From: Vanilla planifolia
Lineage: Eukaryota; Streptophyta; Magnoliopsida; Asparagales; Orchidaceae
Assembly (NCBI GenBank): GCA_023846275.1
Contig: CM043875.1
Span: 21,642,593-21,706,592 of the forward strand
DNA: 64,000 nucleotides
Direction of reading: 5' to 3'
Of the stretch, positions 49,875-61,920 are shown piece after piece. A model generated the notes under the pieces. That model was given only the letters and a program-made list of their open reading frames with translations, was not told the DNA's origin and searched no databases. Made by a program: the position numbers and the translations under genes. The first letter of the stretch is position 1. Each line of letters begins with the position of its first letter.

Positions 49875-50200
49875 ATGAATGTTGATGCACATTCTTTTTT
49901 TCCATATTATACTTTCCTTCAAAATGGGAAAGGTTCCTTGCTTTCTATAATTCTTAACAAATGAGACTCTGTATTATTGTGCTCATCTCTCATCTCACAT
50001 TAAGGGAAAACCATAGTTCCACCAATGCCATAAAAAAATGAATGTTGATGCACATTCTTTTCTCCATCTTATAATTTTCTTCAAAAAAGGTAAGGTTCCT
50101 TGCATTCTATAGTTCTTAACAAATGAGATTCTGTATTAGTGTGCTCATCTCTCATCTCACATTGAGGAAACACCATAATTCTACCAATGTCATTAGAGTT
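49875..50200. repeat. 163-bp tandem duplication inside the LINE
   Basis: The segment starting 'atgaatgttgatgcacattc' at 49875 is repeated from 50038 through 'ctcatctctcatctcacatt' and 'ccaccaatgcc / ctaccaatgtc'. The copies differ at several sites. It lies between the zf-RVT and RNase H parts. Confidence 0.85.
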
Positions 50201-50560
50201 TGTTTAATGTTTTGGCACTGCCAATGTGGAATGACCATAATCTTAGAAACAAAACTCCAAACTTTACAAGCTCTCTCCCACACAAAAAAAGCATGATCTA
50301 AAGAATTAGTAGCCTTATAACAAGAACACTTTAAGGGAATTCGAATACCAAACTTGGATAAAATCTTAGGGAAAGGAACGAGACCTTTAAACAATCTTCG
50401 TGGAAAAATAGAGATCTTATGTGATATTCTAGTGTTCCATATTTTCTTCCTAGAGTCCAATATAACCCCATTATTTCTAATCAAGTTCCAGGCTAAATTG
50501 AAAGTGAACTGCCTACTTGAAGGTAATGTCCAATAGTTGCAATGATCTAAATTTTAGCTT
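50152..50560 (-). pseudogene. LINE zf-RVT domain
   Basis: This is the best-preserved LINE part: an open frame of 110 codons, extended upstream by HCNYWTLPSSRQFTFNLAW. It contains ISHKISIFPRRLFKGLVPF, GIRIPLKCSCYKATNSLDHA and ERACKVWSFV, the zinc-binding pattern found after the RT in plant L1 elements (Cys-x-Cys .. His). It probably helps bind template RNA. Confidence 0.85.
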
Positions 50561-51970
50561 TCTATGTGTTGATCCACCATTTGACCACTCAAAATATATG
50601 ATTCTATGTACCCAATTCCCTACTTTTAGTCCATACCACTACACTAGCTTGCATAAATCTAGATCATAAAGACTTTTCATTATTTACTTTTCAACAAAGC
50701 TTATAATAGAAAGCCTTATGCACCTCTTCCAATCTTTTAGGTCCAAGAACCCATTGTGTTCTAATATTAAGAAGAATTTCTTGGGTAGACATTCAAGTGA
50801 GAAAATGCTTGTTGAGGGTTAATCTCCCTACTATTGAAACTAAATGATGCTTCCAAAACTACTACTTTACTAGTAATCTTCTCCAAAAGTAGTTGAAATA
50901 GTATGAATTTCTTTCTTTATTTAGACAAATTACATCAGTGGTAGGGTATCAAGAATTTGCCTTTCTTGGCTTTTTTGTTCATTAGTTAGAAGCTCTAATT
51001 TCTCTTGAAAAATTAATAAAACTCCTAATATTAAAAAAAGATTTCTTATCTCCTTGAGAAAATATGATAATGTCATTAATGAAGCATAAGCGAGTAATAT
51101 TAAGACAACCTTTTAGTAGAGCATAAGAGATAATTCTAACTTATAAGTGTAGTTATTTAAGCCCTTGACTGAAAGCATCGGTAGCCAAAATGAATAACAA
51201 TGAAGAAAGAAAATTTCCTTGTTTCACACCCCTTAATGCCTAGAAAAAAGACTCGAATAAAAAATTATTGCAACATAAGATATTCTTAATTGGATAAACT
51301 TTTCTTATAAAATCCAAATTGGATCAAGACCTTTAGTATAAATTCCAAAGAATAATGTTCAAATGCATTCTTCATGTCAAGCTTAATTATGCAATTTTGA
51401 TCCCTCACATCTTTGTTAATTGATTCAATAATCTCCAAGGCTATTAATAAATTATCCTTAATGTCTTTTCCTTTGATAAAACCAAGTTATATTGAAGAGA
51501 TCAATTTGTGTAGTATTTCTTACAGTCATTAGGTTAGTAGTTTGGGGAAGGTCTTTTCATGACATGTATATAAACAAATTAGCTAAAACTTAGTGAAGCT
51601 AATTGGATTCTTCAATTTAGGAATCACATTGTTGGTATTAACAAAACTTTTTTTGTAATGGATTTCCCATTATAAAGTCTCTCACAACCATGTAGATTTC
51701 TTGTTCAATAATATCCTAGAAATGCAAAAAAAAAAAATCCATTGAAGCCATCAGGACTAGGAGCACTATTCTTGTCAATGCTGAATACCATCCCTTTGCA
51801 CTCCTTAGCATCACTTCTTTAAGTAATTGTGTGCTATCAACTTCTATGACTGTGGGAAAATTGTTAACAAGTATAGAAGCTATAATAGATGAGTATTATT
51901 ATTATAGATTTTGATAAAAGTTCACCATAATTGCTCCAATTTCTTCATTGCCATGCAACTAATTACCTTA
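50561..51970 (-). pseudogene. LINE reverse transcriptase remnant
   Basis: Frames in order: EIGAIMVNFYQNL, MVFSIDKNSAPSPDGFNGFF (usual FSIxxDSAPGPDGF), DIIEQEIYMVVRDFIMG, and the catalytic-motif region RLCFINDIIIFSQGDKK. There FIND (51072-51083) stands where active elements have Y/FADD, so the first catalytic Asp is lost. Many stops and frameshifts separate the blocks. The left end of element II cuts off its N-terminal side. Confidence 0.8.
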
Positions 51971-51971
51971 A

Positions 51972-53910
51972 GCTCAAGGAAATTTTTATAAGATATTTTA
52001 TGAAAATTTTAATTTTATTTTAGAATGCATTGATTTTATTTTAATAATTTTTTAATAAATTGTGAAATTAAATATGAACAAATAATTCAAAGCACACAAA
52101 GGATTTTTAGATGGTTAGGCTTAAATTCAAGCATATGTCTACTCTTAGAAAAAACTAGGCAAAAAGTGAACTAATCAATATAAGCCTTTCACTAAAAGAT
52201 CAACAAGTTAAACTCTCACAACAACAAAATAAAAGAGATATGCTACAATGACTTTAAAATGAAATAAAATCAATAATATAAGAAAAAATAGCAACACAAA
52301 AATATATTTGATACAAAAAATAATCTTATACTTTATGAAATGTTTAATAAGGTACAAGAGTGTTATGTTTTTACATGAGTTAATTGAGATATAAGAAAAT
52401 AAAAACTTAGATATTAAAGAAAAAAAAGGAGAATTTGGAGCTTGATGATAAAGGACAATAAATGGAAGGGATGATGAGCACCAACTATTAATGGCTTGAA
52501 TGACTTCAATTTTTTTCCAATTTTGTCAAACTTTTATCAATCAATTATGATAAAAAAATCTCAAATATATAGATATTTTTTATTGAAAAAAATAGTTATT
52601 AAATAAACCAATTAGTTATTACTACTTATTTTAATAAAGACTAGCTTGATAAAGATTTTAATTAATAAATTTGCTATTATTATTTCAATAATTATTTGAA
52701 AGGATTACAATTAATAGCTAAAATAGTTGTTATGTAAGTAGTCCATAAGATGTCATTAGAAGTTCCCATCTAGATCAACACATCAAAAGTTACATAATTG
52801 ATTGTAATATGGATCGTGGGATAAAAAAAGTTGCACGATCTATTCCATTGAGAAAACTACATGATCAGATTGCTGAGTTTAAATTGGTACTATTTAGAAA
52901 TAAGGATTTAATCTAGATCGTTAGATCAAAATGTGGTCAGATGTCTAGATTTAGATTGCTTGTTAAATAATTTTGGACTATTTAATTTGTCAAATTGCAT
53001 GATTGAATGACTCATCAAATCAGCAAATATAGGAACCAAGTGTGATGACAACCATTTGATCACAAAATTATGTGATTGGATGGTGCACATCACTCCTACA
53101 ATTCAAAATTCAAAAGGCAAATAAAAACATTAAGTTTAGTCCACATCACTTATGTTATTTAAGGATTTATGTTTATGAACTTGTCTCTGTGCCATTAAGT
53201 TAGCCTGACATTAGGGTTGGTTGACTCCTAGTTTTCTTAGAAGGTTATTACCCTTAATTTCTAGTATATGCTTAACACGTTTAGGGAGTTATGCCCCAAC
53301 ATAAAATTTTTGTTTATAGGTTCAATAGTGGTTACGTTAATTCAATTACTATAACAAAAAGGTTTAGGGTAGTGCCTTAACTTGATACTTATGGTTTAGG
53401 ATTTAATGTAGCTTAGGTCAAGTTGAATTAGATTTTTTTTATTAAATTTTTTTATTAATTAATTATTACTATTATAATTAAATCATTGAAATAATATTTT
53501 CAAAAATATGATCAAAAATAAAATAATTATTAAGATAATCAAGCTAAGATGATCAAAGTTAATTAAAACTAAGATGATCAAGGTTTTGTAAACCTAATAT
53601 TTTTTTAAGATAATTAATTTAAACTAAAATTTTTCATCTTATAAAAATGACTTCAATAAAACTTAACATTCTAATACTAATAAAAGAAAAATATCTAAAA
53701 TTAAACTCAAAATATATTTCTTGGTAGTCTTCCACTACAACCAAGATAATTTTTATGGATTTTGACATTTTCTCTTCTTCTTTAAGTTCTCTGATAACCG
53801 TATATGTTGATTATCTAAAATCTAAAAATTAGTCAACCAAATTTATTAGAAATTCTTAAGGATTACTATCTTCAAAACAAAGACCATGACTAGTAGTTAA
53901 TATTATAACA
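51972..53910 (-). mobile_element. 3' LTR of element II
   Basis: It is colinear with the LTR at 56098-58155 ('tttttagatggttaggctta', 'atgatgagcaccaactatta', 'attagggttggttgactcc', 'gggagttatgccccaacata'). On the minus strand it begins TGTTATAATATTAACTAC after the polypurine tract. The end at 51972 is truncated by about 80 bp compared with the other copies. Confidence 0.75.
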
Positions 53911-53926
53911 ATCTCTTTCTTTTGAA
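53911..53926 (-). promoter_or_regulatory. Polypurine tract of element II
   Basis: On the minus strand TTTTGTTGCCTTCAAAAGA continues AAGAGAT and is followed by the LTR start TGTTATAATATT. It has the same layout as the tract of element I. Confidence 0.65.
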
Positions 53927-54599
53927 GGCAACAAAACCTCTAACAAAATTTATTAAAAAAATAAAGTATTTATAAAAGTTATATGTAAATTAATTAAAGA
54001 TTAAATTCTCATACATGTATGCTATGACTAGATTAAGATCTCTCTTAATTTATGCTTATTTTTTTAATTTCCATTTTTAATTTCTATTCTTGCCCCTTTT
54101 TTGTTATCACTTAAATGGATTTAATACTCAAACTAAATCTAAGTTTTTTAATATTACTGACAACCTAGCATGTTTTGTGAAAATATCAACCAATTGATCA
54201 TTTAGTTTATTTTTAAAAACTTTTTTTATTCCAATTACATGTTTACTTAATGGTTTAGGGCTCAACTCCCACAATTCATCTTAAATTGATTTAATTCCTA
54301 ATTCATAGTATTACCTAAAACACATGATTTTAAGGCATCTTGTATTGAGGTTGGTTCAAACTTTTTCTACAAAAGCTAATTGGTTATGTTAAGATCTAGA
54401 CTTTACACCATCTTTAATTTCATCTACACTTGTTCTTTAAGATGATCCTCATTAAGTTTTAAATTTTTTTCTTCAATTATTTTGTTTCATTATTTTTTTA
54501 TTTAAATATTATAAACATAATTTCTCAAATCTTATTTTTTCAACATCTATGTCTATATTATTTTTTAGTTGAAATTGATTCATAAAGGTTTACATGCAC

Positions 54600-56010
54600 A
54601 TATTCTTCTACTTGATTTTAATTATTAGATTTGAAAACCCAAACTATTTCTCTATTATGGTCTTATTTTTGAAAATTAGCAAGAAGAATGTAAGGATTTA
54701 AACTTATTAAATTCCTTAACTAAATATTCACGCTTTTTTAGCTTTTTGAGCTAATAAATCATTAAAATTTTCCATATTCTGTAAATTGGTGTTGGCCTTT
54801 TCACTATTGTTTTCATAAATACCTAGATATTTATTAATTTTTTTTAGTTTCTTATATTTTTTACCCAATGTTTCATATTTATTATAAATCTAAAGTAATT
54901 GTTGAGCTAATTTTTCATTATAATAATTTACTTATGCTTTAATTAAGGATTTATTATCTTCTTCTTCATCTTCTCAAGCCATCAAACAAAGGAGCCCTTT
55001 ATTTTTTTGTTCCTTTTCACTTATGTTAATCTCTTCTAAATCACTCTAAGCTATTTTTAATGCTTTCTTCTTCTTCATCTTACTCTTCTTCATTAATTCT
55101 TTTTTTACAACTCTTACATCACAAGATATGTTGGTCTAATATGTCCTAGTTTACCACATCCATGGAAACTAATCTATTATTTTGTTCTTACTTTTCTCAT
55201 GGATCTTCAATTTGATATCTTCTTACAACACCAAGAACTTTAGATAAACCTTTAAAGATTAAAGCAATATCATCTTAATCTATAGAATCCTCTTCTGAAG
55301 TGCTTTTCTCCATCATTAATACTATTGTTTGCACTTTACTTATATTTTATTATTCTTTATTAATCTTTTTTTTTCTTTTCTCCTCTTCATTTCTAGTTCA
55401 TTAGTCATAAGTCATCAAGTCATCTAGCGTCGTAGTAGAAATGTTATTACTATTCTTGATAGTGGTGGTTTGAGGATCATACTCCTTTGATAAAATTATA
55501 AGTATCATCTTTACTTGTTTATTCATTGAAATAAGCATTCTCAAACTAGCAAGTATATTTTTAATGTTAGTAAATCTCATAAGCATGTATTTAATGGATT
55601 CATTAGATAATATTCTAAATAGCTCATAGTCATAGCCAATCATGCTTATTTTATTTTTCTTGACTAAAGAGACATCTCCATAAGTCACTCTTAATTTACC
55701 ATAAATTTCATAAGATATTTCTAAATACATAATTCTATTAAATTCAATATCATTCAAAGCATAATATAAAATATTTATCATCTCATCATTTAATTGTACT
55801 TTATGTTTTCTTTTTCATCCATTTTACTAAAAGATTTAGGCACTAAAATACTTTGTGAGTTTTTCTCAGTAACAAAATCGAAGGGAGTTTACATTAGTTC
55901 TTATATTTCTTTGTCAAGAGATTTTAAATAACTTGTAATTCTAGTCTTCCAATAGAGATAATAATCACCATAGAAAGAGTAATGGCTTATTAAAAGATGC
56001 ATCTTACTTA
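54600..56010 (-). pseudogene. Element II gag (copia, UBN2-type)
   Basis: It starts FYGDYYLYWKTRITSYLKS (usual FxGxNYxxWKxRM), then an open frame of 126 codons at 55401-55781 with NILYYALNDIEFNRI, EISYEIYGKLRVTYG, ISMIGYDYELFRILSNESI and MLMRFTNI, the conserved Sirevirus Gag core. A knuckle FHGCGKLGHIRPTY follows at about 55125-55170, with the first Cys replaced by Phe and the last by Tyr. Then come an acidic/basic stretch and a coiled coil (ETLGKKYKKLKKINKYL). Only the core frame is intact. No protease, integrase or RT lies between its end and the LTR at 53910. Confidence 0.8.
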
Positions 56011-56097
56011 ATCTTGTCAAAGTATTAATTTGACAATAGATCTCTTAAAGTTCTTCACATTAGAAATACACTTTTTTGAAACCTATTGATGTGCAGT

Positions 56098-58155
56098 TGT
56101 GTAAAAGATGGTGAATTACTTGGAACAAAAATATTAATTTCTTAAAAACTTATTTAAAAAATATTTTAAAGTAATTATTTAATTAAACTTGAGAGAACAA
56201 CTTTATAAGTTATTTTGTACCAATTTTAATTTTATTTTAAAGCACGTCGATTTTCTTTTAAATTTTTTAAGAAATTATGAAAAACATTAATAACTAATTA
56301 AAAAATATACTAATAATTTTTAGATAGTTTAGCTTAAATTCAAGCATATGTATACACTAACAAAAATAATACAAAAAAACTAATCTATATAATATTTTCA
56401 CCAAAAGTCAGGTAAGCTAAACCCTTATAATAATAAAACAAAAAAGACAACCTACAACGACCTTATAACGAGATAAAATTGATAGTAAAAGAAAAGAAAG
56501 TAGTGACATAAACGTATTTGATGCAAACAATAATTATATTCTTGATTAAAATTTTAACAAGCATAAGAGTCTTATGTTTTTTCTTGAATCAATTAAGAAA
56601 GACGTAAATGAGAACTTAATTGATTAAAGAAGAAGGGTGAAATTGGAGCTTGATGATGAACGATGCAGTTAATGGAATTAATGATGAGCATTGACTACTA
56701 ATGACTTGAATGACTTGAAAATTTTTTTCTAATTTTATCAATCAATCATGTTAAAAAAATCTCTAATTTATAGGCATTTTTTAACAACTAAAAGTAGCCA
56801 GCAAATATACCAATTATACATTACTAATTGTTTTTAAAAATAATTAGCTTATGTTTTAATTAATGACTTATTATTTTAATAGCAATTTGAAGGACTCACA
56901 AATAATGGCTAAAATAGTCGTTATGCAAATGGTTTGTCAGACGTCATCAGGACCATCTTTACCATATCAAATACAACGAAAGCCACACAAATGATTGTAA
57001 TATGGACCATAGGATGAAAACTTTTGCTGATCTAAAGGCTTGAATTGAATCTAGGTGTATTTGAAAGGTAAAAAGGATCTTGATTATTCCATTGAAAAAA
57101 CTATGCAATCATATAATAAAATTTAAATTGGCATTATTTAGAAGGGATGATTTGATCTAAGTCATTAGATCTATGTGATCAGATGACTATGTTTAGATTT
57201 GAGCACTAAACAATCTTTTATCGTTGATAATCAAATTGTGCATTCTAATAACTGATCAAATTAATATATTTAAAAGGTGAATTAGTTGATGGTCATTTGA
57301 TCACAAAATTGTGCTATTAGATGGATTGCATCACTTTAGTAATTCAAAAGTCAGTCGTGCAAATAGAAGCATTAAGTTTAGTCACATATCACATTTGTTC
57401 TTTAAGAATTTTTGTTTATAACTTTTCTCATTGCCATTGAGTTAGCCTTGACGTTGAGGTTGGTTGCTCTCTAGTTGACTATGAAGGTTATTAACCTTAC
57501 GTGCTAATATACACTTAGCCACTTTTGGGAGTTATGCCCCAACCTAAAATTGTTCCTTACAAATTCAATAGCGATGTTCTAATCTAATTACTATAGAAAA
57601 TAGGTTCAGGTGTGGTGCTCTGACCCAATACTTATGGTTTAGGCTTTTAAGGTAGGTTAGATCAAGTAAAATTAAGTTTTTTGTATTAGTGATTTTTATA
57701 AATTAGTTATTATTATTATAATCAACTCATTGAAAGAAGATTTTAAAAATATGATCAAAGATTAAATGATTACTACGATGGACAAGGAAAGATCAAAGTA
57801 AATTAAAACTAAGATGATCAAGGTTGTAAAAAGCTAATGTTTTTCTAAGATGATTAAATTAAATCAAAATTTTGTATCATATAAAAATGACTTCAATCAA
57901 GTTTAATATTCTAATCATAATAAAAAAAAATATCTAAAATGAAACTTCAAATGAATCTCATGGTGATCTATGACTCTAATTAAGATGATCTTTATGAGAT
58001 TTGACATTAGCTCATCTTCTTCTTTAAGTTATCCCATAAACATGAACATCAATTATCTAAAAAATAAAAATTCGCTCAACCAAAATTATTAAAAATACAT
58101 AGGATTTGTTATAATCAAACAAAATATCATTGCTAGGGGTCAACATCATAATAGG
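56098..58155 (-). mobile_element. 5' LTR of element II
   Basis: About 2.06 kb, colinear with the 3' LTR and with the solo LTR at 43166-45016. The left (sense 3') end is 'tgtgtaaaagatggtgaatt' at 56098, a mutated form of the Sirevirus LTR end. The right end is 'gtcaacatcataata' at 58155. No clear primer-binding site follows the LTR on the sense strand. Confidence 0.7.
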
Positions 58156-58159
58156 TTCA

Positions 58160-58753
58160 CTAAAATCTTGTACACTTTTTTCCACATTATGAAGCGTTTC
58201 CTTTTCCTAAACTAAGTAAAGCTAGAGCATAGTAATGGAAGATGAACAAGACCACAATGGTACATGATATCATGAAATTCTATTATGAAACCTATTGGGG
58301 TATTCCATTATATTCATCTAGTATAGTAATTATGTTGAAGTCTCCTCCTACAAGACACAAGAACGTAAAGAAACTGAGAGATTGTTACAATCTATCCATA
58401 AAGTTTGTCTTTCAATTGTAGTGCATTTGGCATATATGAAAGTGTAGGCCACTTATTTAACACAATCATCCTCCTTGACCCTAAAATGTAGATATTAATA
58501 AAATTTTGGTGTTGTTGTTGTTTAGGCCACCATCAAAGTTTAATTTATGATGTAAATATTCAATTTTTCTTATAAAAGGCTCAAATAAAATAACAAAGAA
58601 AACCTTATAAGTATGTGAAAATATTTTTAGGTAGGCAATAGCCTCCTTGCTAATGGTATGTGAAAATATTTTTAGGTAGGCAATAGCCTCCTTGCTAATG
58701 GCCCCCTTAACATCCCGTAATAAGATGTTAAATATTATTAGGAAGAGAAGCAT
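58160..58753 (-). pseudogene. LINE apurinic endonuclease domain remnant
   Basis: Frames read ISKEAIAYLKIFSHT (twice), FVILFEPFIRKIEYLHHKL, NNNNTKILLI, the catalytic-region block LVGGDFNIITILDEYNG (usual GGDFNxI....E..G), then IMYHCGLVHLP, SFTWFRKRKR and WKKVYKILVN (usual FTWxxxR..C.W..LDRVLVN). This domain nicks the target DNA. GGDFN is intact, but the frame shifts several times. It stops exactly at the element II border. Confidence 0.8.
58611..58700. repeat. 45-bp perfect tandem duplication in the LINE
   Basis: The 45-bp unit 'gtatgtgaaaatatttttag'... starts at 58611 and again at 58656 with no difference seen. On the minus strand it duplicates 15 residues (ISKEAIAYLKIFSHT) and keeps the frame. 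This is likely the most recent change in the LINE. Confidence 0.95.
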
Positions 58754-59379
58754 GTTCTATGATGGCTTTTAGCTTTTGCTTTATGTATCAAGGAGATAAT
58801 AGTTTATTTTTGTTTTTACTATATCAAACCTTACTATGCTAGATAAGGGTGAAGTATTCTTCAACATTAAGTGAAACTTTAACTCTTGATATTCAATCCT
58901 CTAAACATTTAGTAAAGATGGTCCAAATCTTATATGGAGAGATGTCTCCCTTCATGTAGTTCCATGTTATCTTTAATGTAATGGTCATCTTTGATCTTTT
59001 CTATTGGAGGTCTTTGATGCAAAGTGTTAATTTATTTATCCACTAATTTTAATGTGGAGTTCTTGATGAGATTAGGACTTCCTTGTGGGGGAAATCTTTG
59101 ATGTTTGGGAGGAAAATCCACCACTTGGGCTTATTAAGATGTTTGATTAGTGTTATGAGCAGAATGCTTCAATTGGGAACTCATGCAAATTATTCACTTG
59201 GGAGAGCTTGAGTTGGTGAATCTTATTGTCTTTATTTGCATTGAAGAACGAGTTAGCATTATTGATTTGTGTTACCTTGTTTATGACAGCATGTGCAAAA
59301 AAGGATAAGGTTTTTTTTAAATGACCCTCTACCTTCTACCACCTTCCTTATAGTCCTATTGTTTAGATAGTCAAATACA

Positions 59380-60195
59380 ATTAGGAAGCTCTATAATGAG
59401 GCCAAGTTTCGAACAAATCTTTGCGATGTGTAACTTAGAGTGACTAGCAGTTGTTGAGTCCAATTTTAGAGGTGTTCTAATAATCAACACTAGTAAGGAT
59501 AAAGTAGACTTGTTGAACTAGTGAAGCAAAACATATTTGAAGGAAATCCATGCTAAGATAACTAAGGGCTTAGAGTTGAGTTGGAAGCCCAACAACCATG
59601 TTAACACCTTATGGGGAATTTAGCTATGCTCCATACAATTTTTAACCAACATTAGAAATAAACTTCCTTAATCGAGGACCAAATCTATATATGTTTAGGG
59701 TCCAAATAGCAAATTATGAAGAAGAATTTAAAGCTAATTTTATGAACTCTTTGTTGTAGAATTATCACACTAAGCTTGGCATAAGAGAACTCACCAATCA
59801 ATGTGAACTTGAAAATGGTAGGCAGTTTTTTGATTTTATCTCCATCAAACACCACTTATAGTTATACTTTGTAGGATAGCATGTGCTTTAGCTTATAAGG
59901 AAAAGTTATAGTCACTTCCTCTAAAACCTTTAGAAAAGGATAATTATGAGAATAGAAACCCCTAGGACCTAAAAGAGCTACCATGGGAGAGAATCCCAGT
60001 TACCTTTCCAACCACCTAAGATATAAGTTACCACCTAAGTACAGAGTTGCATGATGTTCTAAATGATGTTTTGAGCATTCCATTCATCACTGTCTCTAAA
60101 CTTGCCTTTCCTGTACTAGAACCTTTTTGTTTTTTCTTGTCAATCCTCTTATGTGTTACTTTTGTAGAGGATGATGAGAAACTCAAGATATAGTA
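59380..60195 (-). pseudogene. LINE N-terminal part with DUF4283
   Basis: A Lys/Ser-rich start is near 60190 (SSSSTKVTHKRIDKKKQKGS). DUF4283 then reads FKFTLIGEFSYAKLSVI, YLDPKHI, KEVYF, CWLKIVW and FPIRC, followed by blocks such as LDSTTASHSKLHIAKICSKL. This domain is typical of the first part of plant LINE proteins and of LINE-derived proteins. It has many stops and frameshifts. A zinc knuckle expected after it is not clear. Confidence 0.7.
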
Positions 60196-60229
60196 TGTGC
60201 CTTAAATGTTAAAGATAATATTCTTAAAC

Positions 60230-60900
60230 AAACTATTATGATTCTAAATAGATTATTACATCAAGCCCATTTGTCATACTTATACCAAGCTAAAAACTCT
60301 CACTCATTATTATTCATTAAATGTCACTTAACATTATTGTTGCAAAGTTGGACATATCATAGTGGATTATAGAATTAATAAAGCAATATTTGTAAACACT
60401 TCTATTTATGTATGGAAGCTAAAAAACACATCAAGCATGCATAGTTTTAGCTTTACTAATATTGTTTGACCCAAACTTGTTATGGCACCAAAGAACCCAA
60501 AAGAATATTTTTGCAGGTGTGTCTCCTCTAAGTAACAAGTAGAGGCATTTATTATCTTAAAAACATATGCTACAGGCATATGACTAGTTATCATTCCAAA
60601 TTTACTTTGCTAGAATTAATGTATGGTGGCTACAACTTTTAGTGAACAATAATAAAGAGAAAAACCTTGCTCTTGGAGTAAAAGGTAACTCCCCTAAACT
60701 TTTAATTAGTAAAGTTCTTTATGTAACCTTCTTAAAATTTGATAATTATGTCACAATGGCTTTCAAGTTAATTTCATTTCTTTTAAATGTAACATTTTAG
60801 TTGGTGTTGAAATATTATTTTCTTTATTTTTAGTGGATTATGTCTATAAAGTAAATTTATCCATAAACTAAAGAATGCTACCATAAATGTCATTCTCCTT
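60230..60900 (+). pseudogene. Element III pol start: zinc knuckle, protease, gag-pre-integrase
   Basis: Plus-strand frames read HYCCKVGHIIVDYRINKA (second zinc knuckle of Sireviruses), VWKLKN, PKLVMAPKNPK (TNPxGPxxxWVPK-type linker), YLKNICYRHMTSYHSKF then TLLELMYGGY (usual YLDSGCSRHMTGDKSKF..GGYVTFGD), and LCHNGFQVNFISFKCNI .. DYVYKVNLSI (gag-pre-integrase). The catalytic LDSG is LKNI, so the protease is dead. It continues the gag at 48.4-49.2 kb, from which the LINE insertion separates it. It stops where the element IV LTR begins. Confidence 0.7.
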
Positions 60901-60928
60901 TAACTTGTGCCTTGAAGTAAAATGAGAG

Positions 60929-61900
60929 TGTGTGAAACTACAAGAGGAGGGCTAATTATAGGTTTTAAAATATCTTTTTTATTTCTTGAATCATATATAT
61001 ATTTTAAAAATTCTTTATAGAATTAATTTTATGTTTGTAGGAAACTTTCATTATATATATATAATTGTTATTAAAAAAATAAAAATAAAAATAATATACT
61101 AAAATTTTTAGGTGATTCAATTCAAACTAAAACCTATATCTACCCTTAATTAAGGTCAAGAAAAACTCTACTATTAAAAGAGTTATAACTTAAGATTTTT
61201 TCTTATAGTTCATCTCTAACTTATTTGAGATTTTTTCTTATGATTCATCTCCAACATACTAGCCTTTTTTGTCTTAACTATAACCTGGGCTTTTGCGAGC
61301 TCAACTATAACTTAATTTTTTACGAGTTCAAACCCAACTTAGGCTTATTCAAATATTGGACAGCCCAATCCAAAGAAAAATTGGAAAAAATATTAAGATA
61401 AAAATTTTAATAAAATGTATGAATTCTTATGCCTGTTGGTAAATAAAACAAGGCAAAAAAAACTTGGAGTTATAAAAAAAATAGGGTGATAAAAGTTTAG
61501 AAATGCTAAGCTTAATTAGAATAATTTGAAGTTTTAAAAAGAATTAAGCCATAGTTATTGCTACGAGATTTTATGCCAATAAAATATCATGTGGTACTTT
61601 ATTGTGATCTCAAAGTTTGCTTCATTTTCATTAACCTTTTATTCATGATAGTTAGGTATTCATAAAAAAATTTGATTATAGTAGTTCATTAACCTTTTCT
61701 TTTGATAGAAATTAAAAAAAAGTTATTTTTAAAAGCTACTACTAAAAAGCTTAAAAGGATCTTCCAAATAGCTTTAAAATTTTCTTTTAAAATAATTATG
61801 TAATGGTTCAAATAATAGCAAGGGAATTAGCCATTGACAGAATTGACTGGAGCTATTGGATCCATTTGAAGAAGTTTTAGATTGTAATATTAAAGACTAC
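60929..61900 (-). mobile_element. LTR-like sequence, left end of element IV
   Basis: It starts 'tgtgtgaaactacaagaggagggctaattata' (60929), the antisense of the Sirevirus LTR end, and contains the 'aggtgattcaattcaaact..acctatatctaccc' motif at about 61110-61150. A direct repeat of about 40 bp ('gattttttcttatagttcatctc' / 'gattttttcttatgattcatctc') occurs at 61193 and 61229. The right limit is uncertain. Confidence 0.5.
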
Positions 61901-61920
61901 AAAAGTAGATGAATTGTAGA

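Larger units (their letters stand above)
51972..58155 (-). mobile_element. Element II: two-LTR Sirevirus-like element with gag only
   Basis: Two ~1.9-2.06-kb LTRs (about 51972-53910 and 56098-58155) flank a 2.2-kb internal region that contains a copia Gag (54.6-56.0 kb) and a polypurine tract (53911-53926) and has no room for pol. The element is on the minus strand, the same strand as the LINE it interrupts. On its right side the LINE endonuclease runs up to the border. On the left the LTR lacks about 80 bp and the LINE lacks about 600 bp, so a deletion crossed this border after insertion; this also explains the absence of a target-site duplication. It resembles the described TR-GAG class (terminal repeats plus gag). 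Confidence 0.75.
49250..60200 (-). mobile_element. L1-type LINE, interrupted by element II
   Basis: Read on the minus strand from 60.2 kb: a Lys/Ser-rich start, DUF4283 (59.85-59.38 kb), endonuclease (58.75-58.16 kb), then element II inserted (about 58.16-51.97 kb), reverse transcriptase (51.97-50.56 kb), zf-RVT (50.56-50.15 kb) and RNase H (49.79-49.35 kb). DUF4283 plus RNase H marks a plant-type L1 LINE. About 200 residues between endonuclease and RT are missing at the left junction of element II. All frames are broken. No poly(A) end or target-site duplication was identified; both ends are approximate. Confidence 0.8.

Noticed and set aside
56098-56160. Primer-binding site next to the 5' LTR of element II
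   Set aside because: The sense strand after the LTR reads ACTGCACATCAATAGG, which does not match the usual TGGTATCAGAGC initiator-tRNA complement; the site is lost or the edge is slightly different.
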